NCBI GenBank assembly: GCA_921293015.1
Contig: OV121086.1
Location: 47,323,402 to 47,387,401, forward strand
Length of the DNA: 64,000 nt
Reading direction: 5' to 3'
Source: Phorcus lineatus
Taxonomy: Eukaryota > Mollusca > Gastropoda > Trochida > Trochidae
This document shows, piece after piece, positions 27,801-42,437 of the stretch; position 1 is the first letter of the stretch; each line of letters opens with the position of its first letter. The notes beneath the pieces are model-generated. The model saw only the letters and a program-made list of their open reading frames with translations. It had not been told where the DNA came from and did not search any database. The translations under genes and the position numbers were made by a program.

Positions 27801-30089
27801 TTCAGACAAAAAGGATAATGATTTCACAGTCGTACTTGCGATGATAATCATCTTGCAGAACAATCATTATGGATACCATATTGTAAAAATGCATTCAGAA
27901 ATTAAACATTGAAAGTGAAGGTCATTATCATTTCATTCAAATTCTTTAATCTAATGTGAAAATTAATAATTTGATTTATGATAAACGCAGCATGTCTCAA
28001 ATGATTTTTTGTATATATATCATGTCGGTGATTTACACTTTACTATTAAGTTTGATCAAAAACAAAACGAGAAAAGTGATTAAAATAACAAGTTCACTAA
28101 TGTGAGTAGGTTATATTTGCACAAAAGATTATCATACTTGTATTTGAATCATATTCCCAACTCGGCTCGTTCTGATGGGCTGTGTACGTCTGATTCAAAA
28201 ATCAATATTATGAACAGGTCACAGAGTGGATAGGTAATAGATTTATTTCAGTTCAGGTCTCACACCTGAAAGTCATCAGTCACACCTTGGAAGTGTTGTT
28301 TAGGCATTCACGGGTCACAGGTGTCTTAACGATTGTCCTCGCTTTTTGGTCTTACTTGCAGCGTTTAGCACATCATTATTCTCTCTATGCTTAGTATAAC
28401 CAGCCGGTATCACATTGATCAAGAACTAGCTTATCTTCTAACATGGGAATCATTATTATTATCAATGAGTTAGCATAAACATTGTCACATATATAGTTCT
28501 TATCATTGCCATATACACTTTAATTGGCTACTATCGCCTTTGAACTAGTTTGAACTAGTCTATGACGTCATCCAACAAATGAGCCTCACATCACTGTAAC
28601 AGGCCAACATAAGTGACTGTCCCGGCAATGGGGCTATGACATGTATTCCCATGAAGCGTTTCTTCCTCCATCCGTAAACGTTTTGCTTTAAAAACTTGTT
28701 TTTCTTGAAATCAATCCCCCAGAGCTGAAATCTTGTGTACTTGGCCAATGATGATTTGAAATTGTGTATTTGGTGATTTGGTTCCCAATCGTCATTTTTC
28801 TATAAAAACGTAATTAAAGCTACTTCTGTTAACATACCTTACGAGATACGAACATTTTAACCATGATTGTAATTTATACAATAATATACAATACATTTTG
28901 TACATTACTACAATAGAAGAGAACATATTAATTATAAATTCAAAAACATGTTTGCTCACACCTTATCAAATTTGTTGAATGTGTTTCAGTATGAACATTT
29001 GGATGTTCGCGATTATTTTTATGCACACGATCTAAACCTTTTTTGACCTTCAATTATGCAGTAATGTATGCATTATGTTTATTGACAATACGGAATAGTC
29101 ATTACCAAACATAAGAAACAGATTTGCGACGTACAAATACAGTTTGCGACGTACAAATGTTTCTTTGTTGACCTGCATGCATAATTATAAATGCAGTAGT
29201 GAATACTAGATATAAATACGAACATTTGTTCTGATCCCAACTTCAATATAGATGCAAATATGAACAAGAGCTGGAAAATATATCCGTGATAATACGATAC
29301 AGGTCTCTGTCATTGGCTGTCCATCACACCTGGTAATTTACCTTGCAGGCCCAGCCTCAATTATCTGTCGATCTGCTCCTAACAGTTTCCGCTTTTCCAA
29401 AATAGTGGCAGGTGTGATACGGGGAAACGTTGCCATTGATTTTTTCCGAGTCCTTGTTTTTCTTTTTGACATTTGACAGGATAACAGCAAATGTATATAT
29501 ACACACACATGGTACTGGAGGATGATATTTTACAAATGACCTTAGTTTTATCGCTTATGGTTGTAGCAACCCAATCCTGCTTGTGGACTGAATTGTAGAA
29601 ATGTTCCTTAAGTATTTTATTTCTGAGGCGTGATATCTGAATTACCTTTCAATTCACCTGAGTGCCCTTTTTGTCCAATTTAGACATAGATATAAATACA
29701 AAAATATATCAATTTCTCCAATGTTCATCTATTCCGCGCTTTACTGAAACGGGCATATTGTAACGGCCACAAAACCAACATGGTTATATGAATATACCCA
29801 TTGTATTAATTAGATACTAATGATAAATGATCATTCATATTTAGGGAATGATACTATAAAACGTCGTTGTTAAGAGATATGAATAGATATCGAACGGAAA
29901 TATGATGCTTTCATATTGTCCCCTAACGCTGTACGGCATCTGACTACGCATTAACATACACACTTCATATCACTCATCGAAATACCAAAAATGACCATTT
30001 ATTTACATTCATTTGAGACCCTGAGATTTCGTGGCTGCAGTTTAGTAAGAAAAAGTTAGAAAGAGCTAACCAAAACTTTTTTTAATCTG
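24813..30089. other. Gene-free stretch
   Basis: AT-rich sequence with minor features: a decayed tandem repeat of about 21 bp with AAGCT/AAGCC words (about 26715-26830), CRE-like TGACGTCA at about 25679 and 28563, a 10-bp doublet TTTGAACTAG (about 28542), and a 19-bp-period doublet TTGCGACGTACAAAT (29124 and 29143). No recognisable gene; a 119-codon plus frame at 25572-25931 has no known domain. Confidence 0.5.
26715..26830. repeat. Decayed ~21-bp tandem repeat
   Basis: Successive segments of about 21 bp share words such as AAGCTAAAGCT, GCTAAAGCCTG, TTAGCTCATG and TTCAAGCTGAGC. Read on the minus strand they give a heptad-like peptide (LKAQLKAQASDLKHEL), a by-product of the period. Strongly degraded. 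Confidence 0.45.
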
Positions 30090-30380
30090 ATTTACATTCT
30101 ACACTTACATACTACAGGCGAATCACTTCTTAATACCCTTAATTATTAATGAATTCTATATCTTATATGACAAACCTTCAAAGAATGATGTGGACACATT
30201 ACAGAGCCCTTTGGTAGCCAGAATGTTTTCATAGATATACATAAAAAAATATGTTGACTTCTCTTTACATTCTCAGCGAATCATCTTCACAATACCCTTA
30301 AATGAGTTCTATATCTCATATAACAAAACTTCAAAGAATGATGTACACGCACTATAAAGTGTTTTGGTAGCCAGAATTTA
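30090..30380. repeat. Imperfect tandem duplication, ~153-158 bp period
   Basis: 30091-30226 and 30264-30379 share TTTACATTCT, GCGAATCA, AATACCCTTAA, TTCTATATCT and CAAAGAATGATGT, then TTGGTAGCCAGAAT. Later landmarks are 153 bp apart and early ones about 158 bp, implying small indels. Divergence suggests an old event. Confidence 0.85.
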
Positions 30381-33300
30381 TCTATCAAAATTTACTTCAT
30401 TTACAGAAGTAATATTTGTGTTTACCTTTCATACTGTTGGTTATGTCTGAAACTAATAACAAAATAATCCATTGTTTGAATTAAGGTTACCAGGTAATAG
30501 CTATTCTAATTCAAGTAGTTATTCTTTACGTCTGGAACGATTTGATTATACTAGAAATGTCGAAATCGAAGTCTGGTTTAACAATTGTAAATGAATTATT
30601 CCAGTCTACAAAACAGCTAAGAGCCCTTACTCAAAGTAAAGCGAAAAATGCTATGGGCTGGAGTTGATGCATCGCAGCAGAATAATTAACTGCAGAGGTC
30701 ATCGATCGCCAATATCCACGTTAGCGAGTCTGATGTAATAATTTGTAGTAATTGATTATCAAACCTGGACTAGTAATAGATGTTTATTATGCACTGATGT
30801 CAGTGACGGATGTTTATTTTCGACATAATGGAACAGTTATTGGATTACATATGATCTACTATGTGTTTCTTGTTAATATTAGCTTTATTCTTTGGATCTG
30901 ATATATGTTGTATATCTGAAGTAACATGTTCATATAAGAGTCGCTGTTCTATTGATTGTATGAAATAGTTCCAAAGCCACACAATCCATTCTTCGATTAA
31001 TGAGATTGAAGCAAGCTGTAAGTGTTGTTATTGATTAAATGATGAAGTTGATAAACCTACAGACATTAATTCTTGAATTGATAAGAGGAATTGTAAAGTA
31101 TTGACTAGGTTGAATACAAATAAACAATTTATATTTGGAAAAAACTAACATACTAAGATAGTGTAAATGTTGATTAGTATGATATGTTTGATGAATCTAC
31201 AGCAATTCTTTCTAAAAACTACCACTAGGAGAAAATTCTGCTATTTTTACATATAGTTTTAGTGGTTATGATACATAGCAAGAACGTTCATTGTTGAACA
31301 AATATATGCAAGAAAGTTCATGGATTCCAAGTAATATACTGTACTAATTGATGAAGACATGCGACTTGAAAATATCATATAAAAAAGATGGATTGATTGA
31401 TTATGAAATAATAAATGTATTGATCTTATGACATAATTGATGAAGTGCATAACACTTTCTTCTTGGTTATCAATATAGCATAATAAAGTTTTATTGATCA
31501 CAGGATACCATTGAGAAAGTCACAACGACCTGACATTTAGTCTTTGTAAGAAACATGAATAATTACAGTATTGCTTTTTATTGATTATACGAAATGATGC
31601 TACTCGCATGTTTAACGTATACATTTGTATCATGTTATATGAACTAAGCACTGGAATATAATGTGCAATACTTGAAATATTTATTTCATGCATCTTAAAC
31701 AGCATTTATCAATGCCTTTGCTTTTTGGACTACATGTACTTTACGTTTTCTTCCTACAGATGTAGCTGTATCTGTTAAAAATTACACGCTTCAAATGCAT
31801 CTTAAAGCTGTATTTCCTTCGTAAGATTATTTGTCATCGACGCATTAAAATCATTAATAATAAACTGAATATTTTAAAGTTTCATGTCATATTCAGTTTA
31901 TCATAAAAAAATTCTTTTCCAATATTCAAGACATATTTCAGAATGTGTTATCATTGAAAGGTTGGACTTTAGTTTATATGATGATTGGTATATACCTAAT
32001 CAACCTTAATTATTAGTTTATGTCAATTAACGGATTTTCAAATAATGCTAGATATTTTTAATTGCGAATGTCTTTTGTCACTGTTACCAAGAAGGAATTT
32101 CATATACATTTAGAAACAAACGATTGATCATAGTTGCTAACAAAGGTAATCTATATGGCAGTTCCCAAAACCGTCTACAAACATATAAACGAGGACGTTA
32201 ATAGCAACATTGATCTTCTTTTTCTCCCATGTTTACAAAAGTAGTTACCTGTTTGTTTTGAACGCAATAATTATCAGCCGGGATACAAATTCATATTGCC
32301 ATCAGTATCACTTTTAACTACTATGAATGCAATCTACAAAACCAGGAAGGTTGAATACCCTATGGCTATTCCGGTTTATGTTATTTGTTCTGAAAACAAT
32401 ACCAGATTTGTTTTAGACAGCTTTTGTGACAAGCTATAACAGTAAAAGGAATGATTGCTTTTGTACATTGATTTATGTTCAAATGACAATATACCCTTAA
32501 ATTTGTTTAAAGATAACACACCACGGTCCCACAATCCCGTTATCGAATCAAAAAGGTGCTACGCAAAAACAATTTACGCTAAACTACTGAGCAAAATAAC
32601 GGTAGTAGACATACAGAAGAGACCGGCCGAAGCATTATGCATTCGGAATATCTCAGAAGAGCTGGACTTTTCTAATAATAAGCATTACAATGCAAGCATT
32701 GGGAACTGTAGATCTTATATACAGACCTCGAATACTCTGTGGGTTGATGAGCTGCGTCGTGATGACGTCATCACCGGAGACTTAACATGGCAGGTCGCCA
32801 GTTTGATCGCTAAAGCCCTTTGTATATGTAAGATAGCAAATACTACTTTCATTTAGAGGGCTTATCAATCCCAAAGGACAACCTTGTATCAGAAGAGCAT
32901 GGCTAAATCTTACAGGTTTTAAATATTCCCAAAGCGGTTATATGTCTGCGTCAAAATGTCTTCAGCACTAGAGGCATTAGAATGATATGGTCCCTCGGCC
33001 AGATCCCTCTCAGGCTGATATAAAAGGCCTTTCTCAAATGCCATGAAGATTATCCTCAGATTGTGATTTCCCAGCTGTAACTTATATACTGATCACCTCA
33101 CGTAATAGGTTCTGGATTTAGAGTCTATATGAAGTGATAAGAGTTCAATAATTAATTGTCTTGTGTGGTAATATTCAATTCGATAAGCGAAAAGACTAGT
33201 TTCCATAAATATTGAACATGCCATTCTTTCTCTGTTTCTCTATGGTAACATGTGATAAAAGAATGCTACATCGGTTGTGTATCCTTGTAGAACATTCAGG

Positions 33301-36300
33301 TTTATTGTGGTAGTACAGATAGTAACATCATTCGATAATTATGATATTATTATTTCCTTACAGCTGCTTGATATGTATTTGATATGAACTGTTTGAACAA
33401 TTGAAATGGGTGAAATAGGTGATCTTTCAAAGGTTAAGGGTTGGGAACTTAAACATGTATCTGAACTGAATAACTGTAAGTAACTGATGGTTTTGAAATA
33501 CCTGAAATGCACACACGCGTAGGTTCTAATTATAGATGCAAGATTGACATATTTACAAAGATAAAACACAATTTAGCTCTTCGAGTCACTTTGAAATTGG
33601 ATCATGTTGAAGTACTTGGTTTCATTAAGATCATAGTAAAAATAGTTATTATTGACTTTTTTCACTACAAGGCTTTTAGGAATATTTATACTGTACCAAG
33701 GTATGGATTAACCGGGAAAGACCAATTAGTGAACTTAAAAGGTTTTCCTAGATCTATTCTCAAACACCTGCTTACATTCGTCATCAGTAGAGCAATTCCT
33801 CCCCTTCCAACGGGCTTTGCTTATCCTCCGACTATAGCTGAAGCTAAGTGGAGTTCTGCTTGTCGGAAGAACGGATAAGTAGAATGGTAAAGAAAAAACT
33901 CTCTCACTGGCAGTCACTAATAAGTTTGACCTTTGCCGAAGCTGGGATGATTTCATTAGCTGAAATAGAGTAGTTGAAAATCAACGAAGTCAGTGGAAGG
34001 AATCTGCTGAAGATGAAGTTAAAATGGACCGAGAACTTGATCAGGTTAAGGACAGAGTCTGTCCTGTGAGGTGGATCTGTTGACCATAAGTAAAGGCTTC
34101 TCCATTTCAGACTTCGATTAAGCTCTCAGCAGCCACGTATTGATTAACGGAGTGTTTGTCCTTGATGGTAGCTAGTCGCTGATATCTTAATTATAACACT
34201 GATTATGTTTTTGACTCTTGAAGAGGTTCATGAGAATCCAGTGTTAAAAGTTCATGTGTCATTTTATCAGGTGCTGAGTGCAATGATCATCGTTCATCAT
34301 ATATCATATGTCATTTCAATAAGCACTGCTAAGGTTGCCCAGTGGTTGTGTCTTTAAGCTTATCTTATATATGGTTTTAACGTCGACCTCTTTTCAGGGA
34401 AGGGTGCGATTACGACAAATTAATGGACCCGAAATATAAGAAAAGAGTTATACACCTTTCCAGACGGTTAGGGTACCATCGTCCTTTAATGATCAAGGAT
34501 ATCCTACATAACGACATCATTCGTTACATTGCATTGAATATGCATACGTTGCGAACAAAACAACATCCCAATACAATGCAAATACAAATTATAGTATTAG
34601 TCGGAAAGCAAGAACACATTTATCGAGGAAATGCAAATCCTGAACAAATATTGCAGCAATAAATAAATTAATATCAAAGCCACGCTGGTGCTGTTTACAA
34701 ACGAGATAATTTTTGTATTGAACAATCTGCTACCCATCCCTCTATCATGTGGTCCACATCGACAGGCTATTAGCAAGCTATACCTTTACTCGTATAAACA
34801 ACAAAATAACGTACAGGCGCGAGCTGGCGAATCGTGTTTGCCATACAGTGAAGCGATCCCTAGATCAAAAGAACTCGACCCATGAAGTAACGATAAGAAA
34901 TCGCAAGGGAGGGAAATCCAAGCATTTTATTATGACTTCTTGGCTGGCATCGGGGTTCTGGAACAGTAGTTTGAAAGGTTTAGCCCTCCGCTGACCCAGT
35001 ATTCAGAACGGTGTACATGAATTTCTTCTCTCTCGCCCCAAGCCTTCGTCATTGTGATGTTAGCGCCGGCTTGGCTTGCAGTGCTAAGTGTTTTCAAGGT
35101 TAAGAATACCGGCACTAAAAAGTAATAAAGGTGTGTCTTTCCTCTTTTTCTTTGCGCTTCCGGATGTCTTCAATATGGCTAGAGTAAAAGGTTGAGAATT
35201 TGTTTACATCAGAAAAGGCGCGGGATACACGATATACAAGTGAACTGTAGAAAAGCGAAAGATGTGTTCAATGCTGAAGTTTATCATATTATTATAGGTT
35301 TGATTACATGAAATGTTTTAACTAATTTGACCATAAATGCCAAGACCGAGTAAACACATGCAGACTAAGAATATATTCAAGAAAAGGAGAGTACACACTG
35401 CACATGCATCGCACAGATTTCAAAAGGATTTTTGTTTTGAATATAAATTATTTTGAAATTCAGAAGTTACGTTTATGTAGAAGAGAAGTTTTAACTTCAT
35501 GTGATACTTCGATTACTCTATTAAATAATCCTAGTTTTTTGGTGTGTATGGCCAATTTGTGTATTAAGATTAACGGTACAGGTGTTAAAAACAAAATGAT
35601 AGGCCGTTATGTTTACTGGGATGCAGTGCTTTCCATTTAATCTGATGCTATCAAAATGATTTGTTTATTTTTATAGTGTTCGCTCTCTGGTTTATACCCT
35701 CTAGCTCCCAATATTTTACACCTTTGCAGTTTTGGAATGAGACACAATATCAAGTGTCCGTTACTTAACCAATCATAAAAATACACAAAACTGTAAAGAC
35801 AGAATGCTGAAAATGAACAGCAATAAAGGTGCTTATTTTCTGAACAATGGTTTAATCATCTTAGCCATTTATTCTTCAGAATTGTGACCTACTTATTAAG
35901 GGAAAAAAATACCACATGATATTTAATCCATAGAGGTCATATTGAATTGTCATGGTCACATTTAGTGTATATAATGTTTTGTACATGGACAGACGGCCTT
36001 TTTGTGGAATAAATATGATTGATACCAAGCTGAGACGTGTCAGCGTGTTTCTCGACATTAGGATAGCTATTCCTGAAAAGGCCATAGTCCATGAACTTCT
36101 GGAAGCCATTGGAAACAAACAGAGTCAAAGCAACTAATTCTAGGATCTTTCAACTGGTTTCAATAAGATCTTTCAACTGGTTTCAATAAGTTTTTTATAT
36201 ATGTATCTTGTCACATCTCCTAAAGTGGTTTATTATTCTAATTCAGTAATTCATATTCGAGTTAGTTCTTCTTTTATACAAATTCCACATTGAATGTTGT

Positions 36301-39300
36301 GAGGGTAATCTGGGTTTAATTTCATGTTTAGTTTCGCAAAACCAGATCTTCCAACACTAGAGCCTTTTAATCTGTGTAATCAAAAGTCAGACTGAACGAA
36401 TATTAATGACAGGGTATAAAAAGTTTTATTTTTTTAAAATGTTCTTAAGAAACGTTTCTTTCCAAATCTATTCTAAAATTGAAATTCAGTGTTATGTAAT
36501 CTTCGGGTACACTTCTAAAACATTTTTCATTGTAATTTTAGAATCACGTTCTGTTATCATTGATAATGATAATGATATTCCAGGTTCATATTCCATCATC
36601 GCTTTAGACTCTCTTCACATGATGTGTTCATTCGAAATCATTTTGGCATCCCAAAATGTTGCATTATTCAGTCATTGTTGTATCGACGGAGTAATCTTGG
36701 TTCAAAACGATTTATCATGGCAACCGCAATTTGAAAAGAAACCCATCTTTATCTGATGTCTTTCCTAATATGTATTTCGGTGCAGTATTCAAATTTAATG
36801 TTTTTCTTCTTAGGATACAAATCATGTATCATTGGTTTGGAAATACACTATACTTCTGAATCTTTAAATGGATCCAATAGATATGTATCTCTTTATATCC
36901 CAAAGTGGTGTATTATTCAAATTTAGCACTTATTCTAGACCAGATTAGTATCACCAGATTGGTGAGTCCGGCACTTAGGGGTTCCCTCGGCTATCTTTGA
37001 GAATAGCAGTCTCCTTTCAGTTCGCAGTGTGAAGTGGACTCGACAAGACGACTGCCTTATTGATTGGGTATCTTGATGCTCTTGCCAAGTCTATTTTAAG
37101 CTGGTTCTAGGGAGGTGATGTACCAGGGAGATGAGAGAGACATAGGATATCTCCTCACACAGTTGTACACTAATCCCGATCTTCGCTCAACAATTTTCTT
37201 GGTGTGCTGCCTGTGTTTCCGTTCATATTAAGGGATAAGAGGTTGAATGGGATGATGGTTGAGAGATTGGTTGATCATTGAATCGAAACGAAATCACATT
37301 TTCTATTCCTGTTTATTTTGCTCATGCGCAGCCAGTAGGTGTATCTTCACTTCTTTTCAGAGATCAATGTTTAAATGGTTGAACAGAAAATCATCAGTTT
37401 TTCCCATCTTAACACAAAACGTACATTGGCGTTTATATCCATTGAAAAAGGTTCAGACTTGAACATATATATTGAAATCATGTTCTCCAATTAAGAGGTT
37501 AATCTTCACCTCTTAAACGCAATTACCTTTTATTGAATATATGTTAGGCAATGTATTTAAGTTTAGTTTCACACTGTCAAAATAAATAATATTTTCCATT
37601 TGAAATACCACAGGGACACAGACAAACCTATATTTGTAGTACCCTTCATATAAGGTTTCGTTATATCCCAGTGCACGATTCTGTCTGATATAATTAGCAA
37701 TTCGTCGTGGTTACAGTAACCCTTGTCTTAAGTCGGCTATCTTTTATATGGAGTGAAAATTACCTGATAAAGTTTACCTCAGGGAGGCAACGCAGTCAAA
37801 CAGTGAACTACCGTGACAGACAGCTACATAGAAGATGATAAAACATGAGGCGTTGCCCAGGATGATTTCCCCTGGGAGGCCATGGGCATTGCATGAATGG
37901 TATCCTGTTTAAGTGAGATGGAACTGCATCTGAAAGATCTTGGTAGACTTTAGACACTAACGTTTGTAATCATTTACTAAATAACTACTCGTGGTTAATC
38001 TGGTTGTCAGTAGTTTTCTTAAATGTCCAAGAAATCTGTGATCTTATCAATATCATTACATCGGTCAGTGGTACGTAATGATGATAATACTTTTGACGGC
38101 CGACCGTGTTCACAAGTTAGTCGATAAATGTCTTAGAGATCATTCCAATTTTAAACCATCATAACCGTGGCATCATAATTGGTTTGTATAAGATAACTTA
38201 AAATTTTGCGTGCTTCCAACAAAAAATGAATGCATCAGTAATACATATACCAAAATGTGTGTAATTATACAAAATCGATTTGAAAGCCTTGTCTATGCAA
38301 ACGATACTAATTTTATAAACTTTCATTTGTAAACATTTTACCTCCTGGTGTCTACTTAAATTTATAAGCAAATTATGAGCATAAATATATTTTCAACTAT
38401 TCAACGAACGTTTCACCAATCATTAGTGTTTTTCTCGGACAAATAGAATTTGAGTTGGAACACGACAGCTTGAAAGGTGTAGGTGGATATCTCCCCTAAG
38501 TTTAAGTCCTATTGATTTTCGAATCACCGTCTAAAAGACTGTGAAGTAATTCGAGTATTTGAGACAACATAGAATGTTTCCTAGCCAATAATTGTGTTTG
38601 GTGACTCTGCGCTCTACATCAGCCAGTGTATATTGCTGCACACATATGGTATATTGATTACTTGCACGTTCTCTGTTCTGTGTACAGATAGGTTTGCGTC
38701 AAATAGTATCAATTATCTAACGTCTAGACCGCCAACCAGCAATCCACACTCTCTCCAAACCCTATTGTTGACCCTAGGCGTGGATTTATTACAGGAGCAA
38801 CAGATTATGTGATGATAACTTGTTATCTGAATTGAACGAACCACTGTTTATCACCCGAGTTTTTTGGGAAATCGAGGAAATTTATTCATGATTCGTAGAA
38901 TGCATGCTCAGATGATGGGAAAGGTTATGGGGTAATAAAACCTTTTTGTGATATGTTCATATTTTTGTTGGGTACAGAGATAATAGAACGATGAAATGAC
39001 TTAAGCATATTAAAGTAATTTCACATGGGTATGTTAAGATGTTCATTGTTGCACACTGAGCATATTAGTGCAATGTTTTGCGATGTTTGAATTTATGTTT
39101 ATTACTTGTTAATTTAAGAAAGTAACTGATCTAGTAAGGAATTTCTTGAAATATAAAAGAGTCAAATATTGTTATTCTTAATATCTATGTATGATATTTG
39201 TTCAAGTAATACCTGTAAAAGATATTTTGTTTATCTACACTTTTCCGAGATTAAAACTTGACCTTCATGGTTTTACAACAGCTGAATCAATACATCTTGC

Positions 39301-40009
39301 AAACTTTCACCTGTAGAAATAAATAATGAATTGACTTTTCCCATGTTCTGACCATCAAGCGTACATGCTACTCGTTAACGAGCTGACTAGTATCAGTGCC
39401 ACAGGAACATATGGAGAAGAAATGAGGTTTCCTATTTAATTATCATATTTCTTGCATTTGGTTTCCATCATCTGTGGGTTGGTCTGAGCACCAGATCTTT
39501 AGCTAGAAGGATTTTAGGCTCAACCCATGTTGCAGTCAGTGACAGAATTAGTAAAGACGCCATCGATCACATACTACGTGAAATGTACGACATCTGTGAC
39601 GTTTTGTCCACCGGAACTACCGTTTCTAACTAACTTCATCTTGAGCTCTCACTGTGGTAGGCACCAGTAGTTTTAATGTCTCCAGTCAAACGATCTCTCT
39701 TTGTTTTTGTTTTTATACAAATGTAGTTTCAAACAATTCTCTGTCAACTTGATTTCTGATTTGTTTGTTGGAAGGATATTTGTATAACTAGCAGCGTCTC
39801 TAATTGGTGATTAAACCGCCACACCCCTTGTAATATTTGCATTTACTTCGATAAATCCTTTAATGGATTGTTTGCTAATGAGTATATGTTTACTTTTTTA
39901 TCAATGAAGACTTTTTCTTACAACGATACAGGCATTCAACTTTCGTTATTTTTTATAATAACAAAGATTGTTAAAAGGACCGAAATCCATCGGCATAGGA
40001 AGCTGACAT
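30381..40009. other. Gene-free stretch
   Basis: AT-rich unique DNA. Noted within it: a 133-codon plus frame at 32455-32856 overlapping the perfect CRE palindrome GATGACGTCATC (32761-32772), a TATA-like GATATAAAAGG at about 33018, and a 23-bp doublet (36144-36189). No domain was recognised in any frame. Confidence 0.5.
36144..36189. repeat. 23-bp tandem doublet
   Basis: GATCTTTCAACTGGTTTCAA followed by TAA occurs twice in immediate succession (starts 36144 and 36167) without mismatch, indicating a recent slippage-type duplication. Confidence 0.95.
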
Positions 40010-40340
40010 ATTAAGAGTGACATCTTTGTGATTTGTAAATCACCAGAGTTGTAAATTTGGTTTTGACCTCCTTTCATATATGGGCGTGGCAAGGTGGCAA
40101 GTCTAAAAACGTCCACTTTCCAGACATCAATACTACTCTCAAATTTTAAAAACATAATTTCTGTTAGATGGAGACTAAGATGTATTATTATCATTGTCCT
40201 ACCCTCAATAAAACGGTTAAACCAAAACCAAAACCAGTTGACATGAGAAGGTAAAAAAGACATCTGTGTGACATGGTGACTTAAGTTTGTAGATTTGGCT
40301 TTGACAAAAATCGGACATTTTGACCATGAAAGACTGATGA
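40010..40340 (+). repeat. Fragments of the 2495-2890 interspersed repeat family
   Basis: 40020-40110 matches about 2753-2830 (ACATCTTTGTGA, then TTGTAAATTTGGT, TGACC, then GCGTGGCAAG). A second, weaker version follows at about 40260-40310 (CATCTGTGTGACATGG, then GTTTGTAGATTTGGCTTTGAC). The left, GTCCGGCG-containing part is absent, so these are truncated or nested copies. They account for the open minus frame here. Confidence 0.55.
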
Positions 40341-41983
40341 AGATGTAAAAAACGTAGAAATCACCAGGTCACCGGTAGTTGACGCTAAATGATGTTTACA
40401 TGGTAATTGATGATTCCGTTTATATATTTCCTTTTGAACTAAAGAATGAATAAGTATTTCGTACTTCATAAGTATTTCATATAGCACAAACACAAAAATT
40501 AATTAACGGAAGGTGTACTGTACCAGTTTGTATCTAACGATTGATGTATTCTTACAACTACTGTCACTGGCTACGCCTAATAGTAGCCAATCTTTTTAAC
40601 ATCAAAGTTTGAATTGGAAACAATCGAGGTTAGTAACGAAGTATTTTCTTTGAAACGCTAACCTTCGCTGCGTAGACATCTCGTTGGATAAAAGACTAGG
40701 CAAAATAGCTCATTACATTAAGAGAAAAATTGTATGACTCCAGGGTTGAGTGGAGACTTATTGGAGCGCAAGCCTCGACGTTTATCGTTAAAAGTGCATT
40801 CCAAGTGTTCACATTCGTGACACCATGTCCGCTCATTTTCAACCAAAAAGAACGAATGGATTTGTTTTTTTAACTACAAAGAATACTAGAAAAATAAACC
40901 ATTAGTATTTGTATCATTTCATTGTAATATATTGCCTTTATCCTATATTTGAGTTGGCATTCAGACCGTACTGGTGTAATGATCTCTGTTTATTCGATCT
41001 GACATTTGCATTTAAATATTTACTCAAGAAAGTGAAGTCGTAAAGGGCTGGAGGCTGGGCGACCATCACTGTATGACATGTCAGCCCATTATTGAGCGCT
41101 GGGTTAAACACAAAAGTAAACTCCATTTATTGACATAGAAGCTTGGACCTGTGCAAGAATCCATTTAGTGCAATTGCAGTCCTTTGTCTATAACCGGCGT
41201 TCCTATATATTATTGATACATACGGGTTTCATTTCCAATACCGTGTTACAGAAGTGTTAAAGTTTGATGACCTCAAACAAAAGGGTCTGGGCAAAAAGCT
41301 TTCGATTTAATGTAGTATTGTTCTGAATGGAAGCTTTACAGGTCTGCCTTGTTCATTACCTTGTACAGGAGTAATTCAATACTTGATGAAACGGTATTGA
41401 CCAGAAATCATGGTTTCTTAAAAGAGTTATGACACGATTGATGGTCTTTCGTGTGTTTATGTATTGATAATCAGTCATTTACTTTCATATACCAACTTAA
41501 TAGGGTTTTCGAATATTTTGCCCTTTAATTACACTCATCTCGGGTTATTTTTAAGTATATTCTCCTGTCGGCGTGATATCAAAGGCAAAAGAGAATTGAA
41601 ATCCTTAAGGGTTTGGTTTTAACTTTTAATTTGCGCTTGTGATGTTTTGTATGCAATTTTCTTATAATCAAAGCTAAAGCTTTCTCGGGTTACCATGGAA
41701 ACTACGTAATTCGCTCCCGGGTGAAGTCTCAGAAGTCGGATGATTGGGAGAGAGAGTTATCAATTGTGAAGTTCGTGTTTTATGCGTTTTTTTAAATTTA
41801 TAGAACATCGTATCTGTTTGATATTGGTTTGCACTTTGCAAATTACTGAACATGTCATGTCACTTTTCATGATTTTATTTATTCAAATTAATATTTATGA
41901 TATCACAAAGTAAATGTAATAAGCTAAGGTTTTATGTGCAAATAATAACAACAGGTCAAATGATGTTGATAGATGTTGGTCAA

Positions 41984-42437
41984 AATGATAATATGTTGTG
42001 CCACTGACACAATGTGTATCAATATAATACCAATAGTATCATGTGTTTGATATGAAAGAAGGTAATCTATTATCATTATTGATATCATTTTTATTTCAAA
42101 ACAACTGCATGATATCTTATACATTTGCATATGATTCACACTCTCCAAATTACACACTTATTGAATTGATTGACCTTTAATGCATGTCAAACCATACGTA
42201 AGTTTGAAGTAATGATAATATGTTTTGCCACTGACACAATGTGTATCAATGTAATACTAATAGTACCATGTGATTGAAAGAAAGTAATCTATTATCATAT
42301 TTGATATCATTTTCATTTCAAACAAACTGCATCACATCTTATACATTTGCATATGATTCACACTCTCCAAATTTCACAGTTATTGAATTGATTGACCTTT
42401 AATGCATGTCAAACCATACGTAAGTTCGAAGTACTGA
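41984..42437. repeat. 227-bp tandem duplication just upstream of a Kv4 exon
   Basis: Copy 1 spans about 41984-42210 and copy 2 about 42211-42437; the landmark CCACTGACACAATGTGTATC is at 42001 and 42228. Identity is high, with small indels and substitutions. The best conserved block is CTTATACATTTGCATATGATTCACACTCTCC, which includes an octamer-like ATTTGCAT; the final CAAACCATACGTAAGTT is also conserved. Copy 2 ends 20 bp before the exon at 42458, so the duplication junction lies in the branch-point/acceptor region of the intron. Confidence 0.93.

Noticed and set aside
28560..28760. Possible further copy of the 2495-2890 repeat family (CCCCCAGAGCTGAAATCTTG)
   Set aside because: Only about 20 bases resemble the family segment CCCCAAAGCTGAAATTTTG; too little to call.
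33507..33878. 123-codon plus ORF overlapped by a minus ORF
   Set aside because: No recognised domain in either strand; mutual overlap suggests composition rather than coding.
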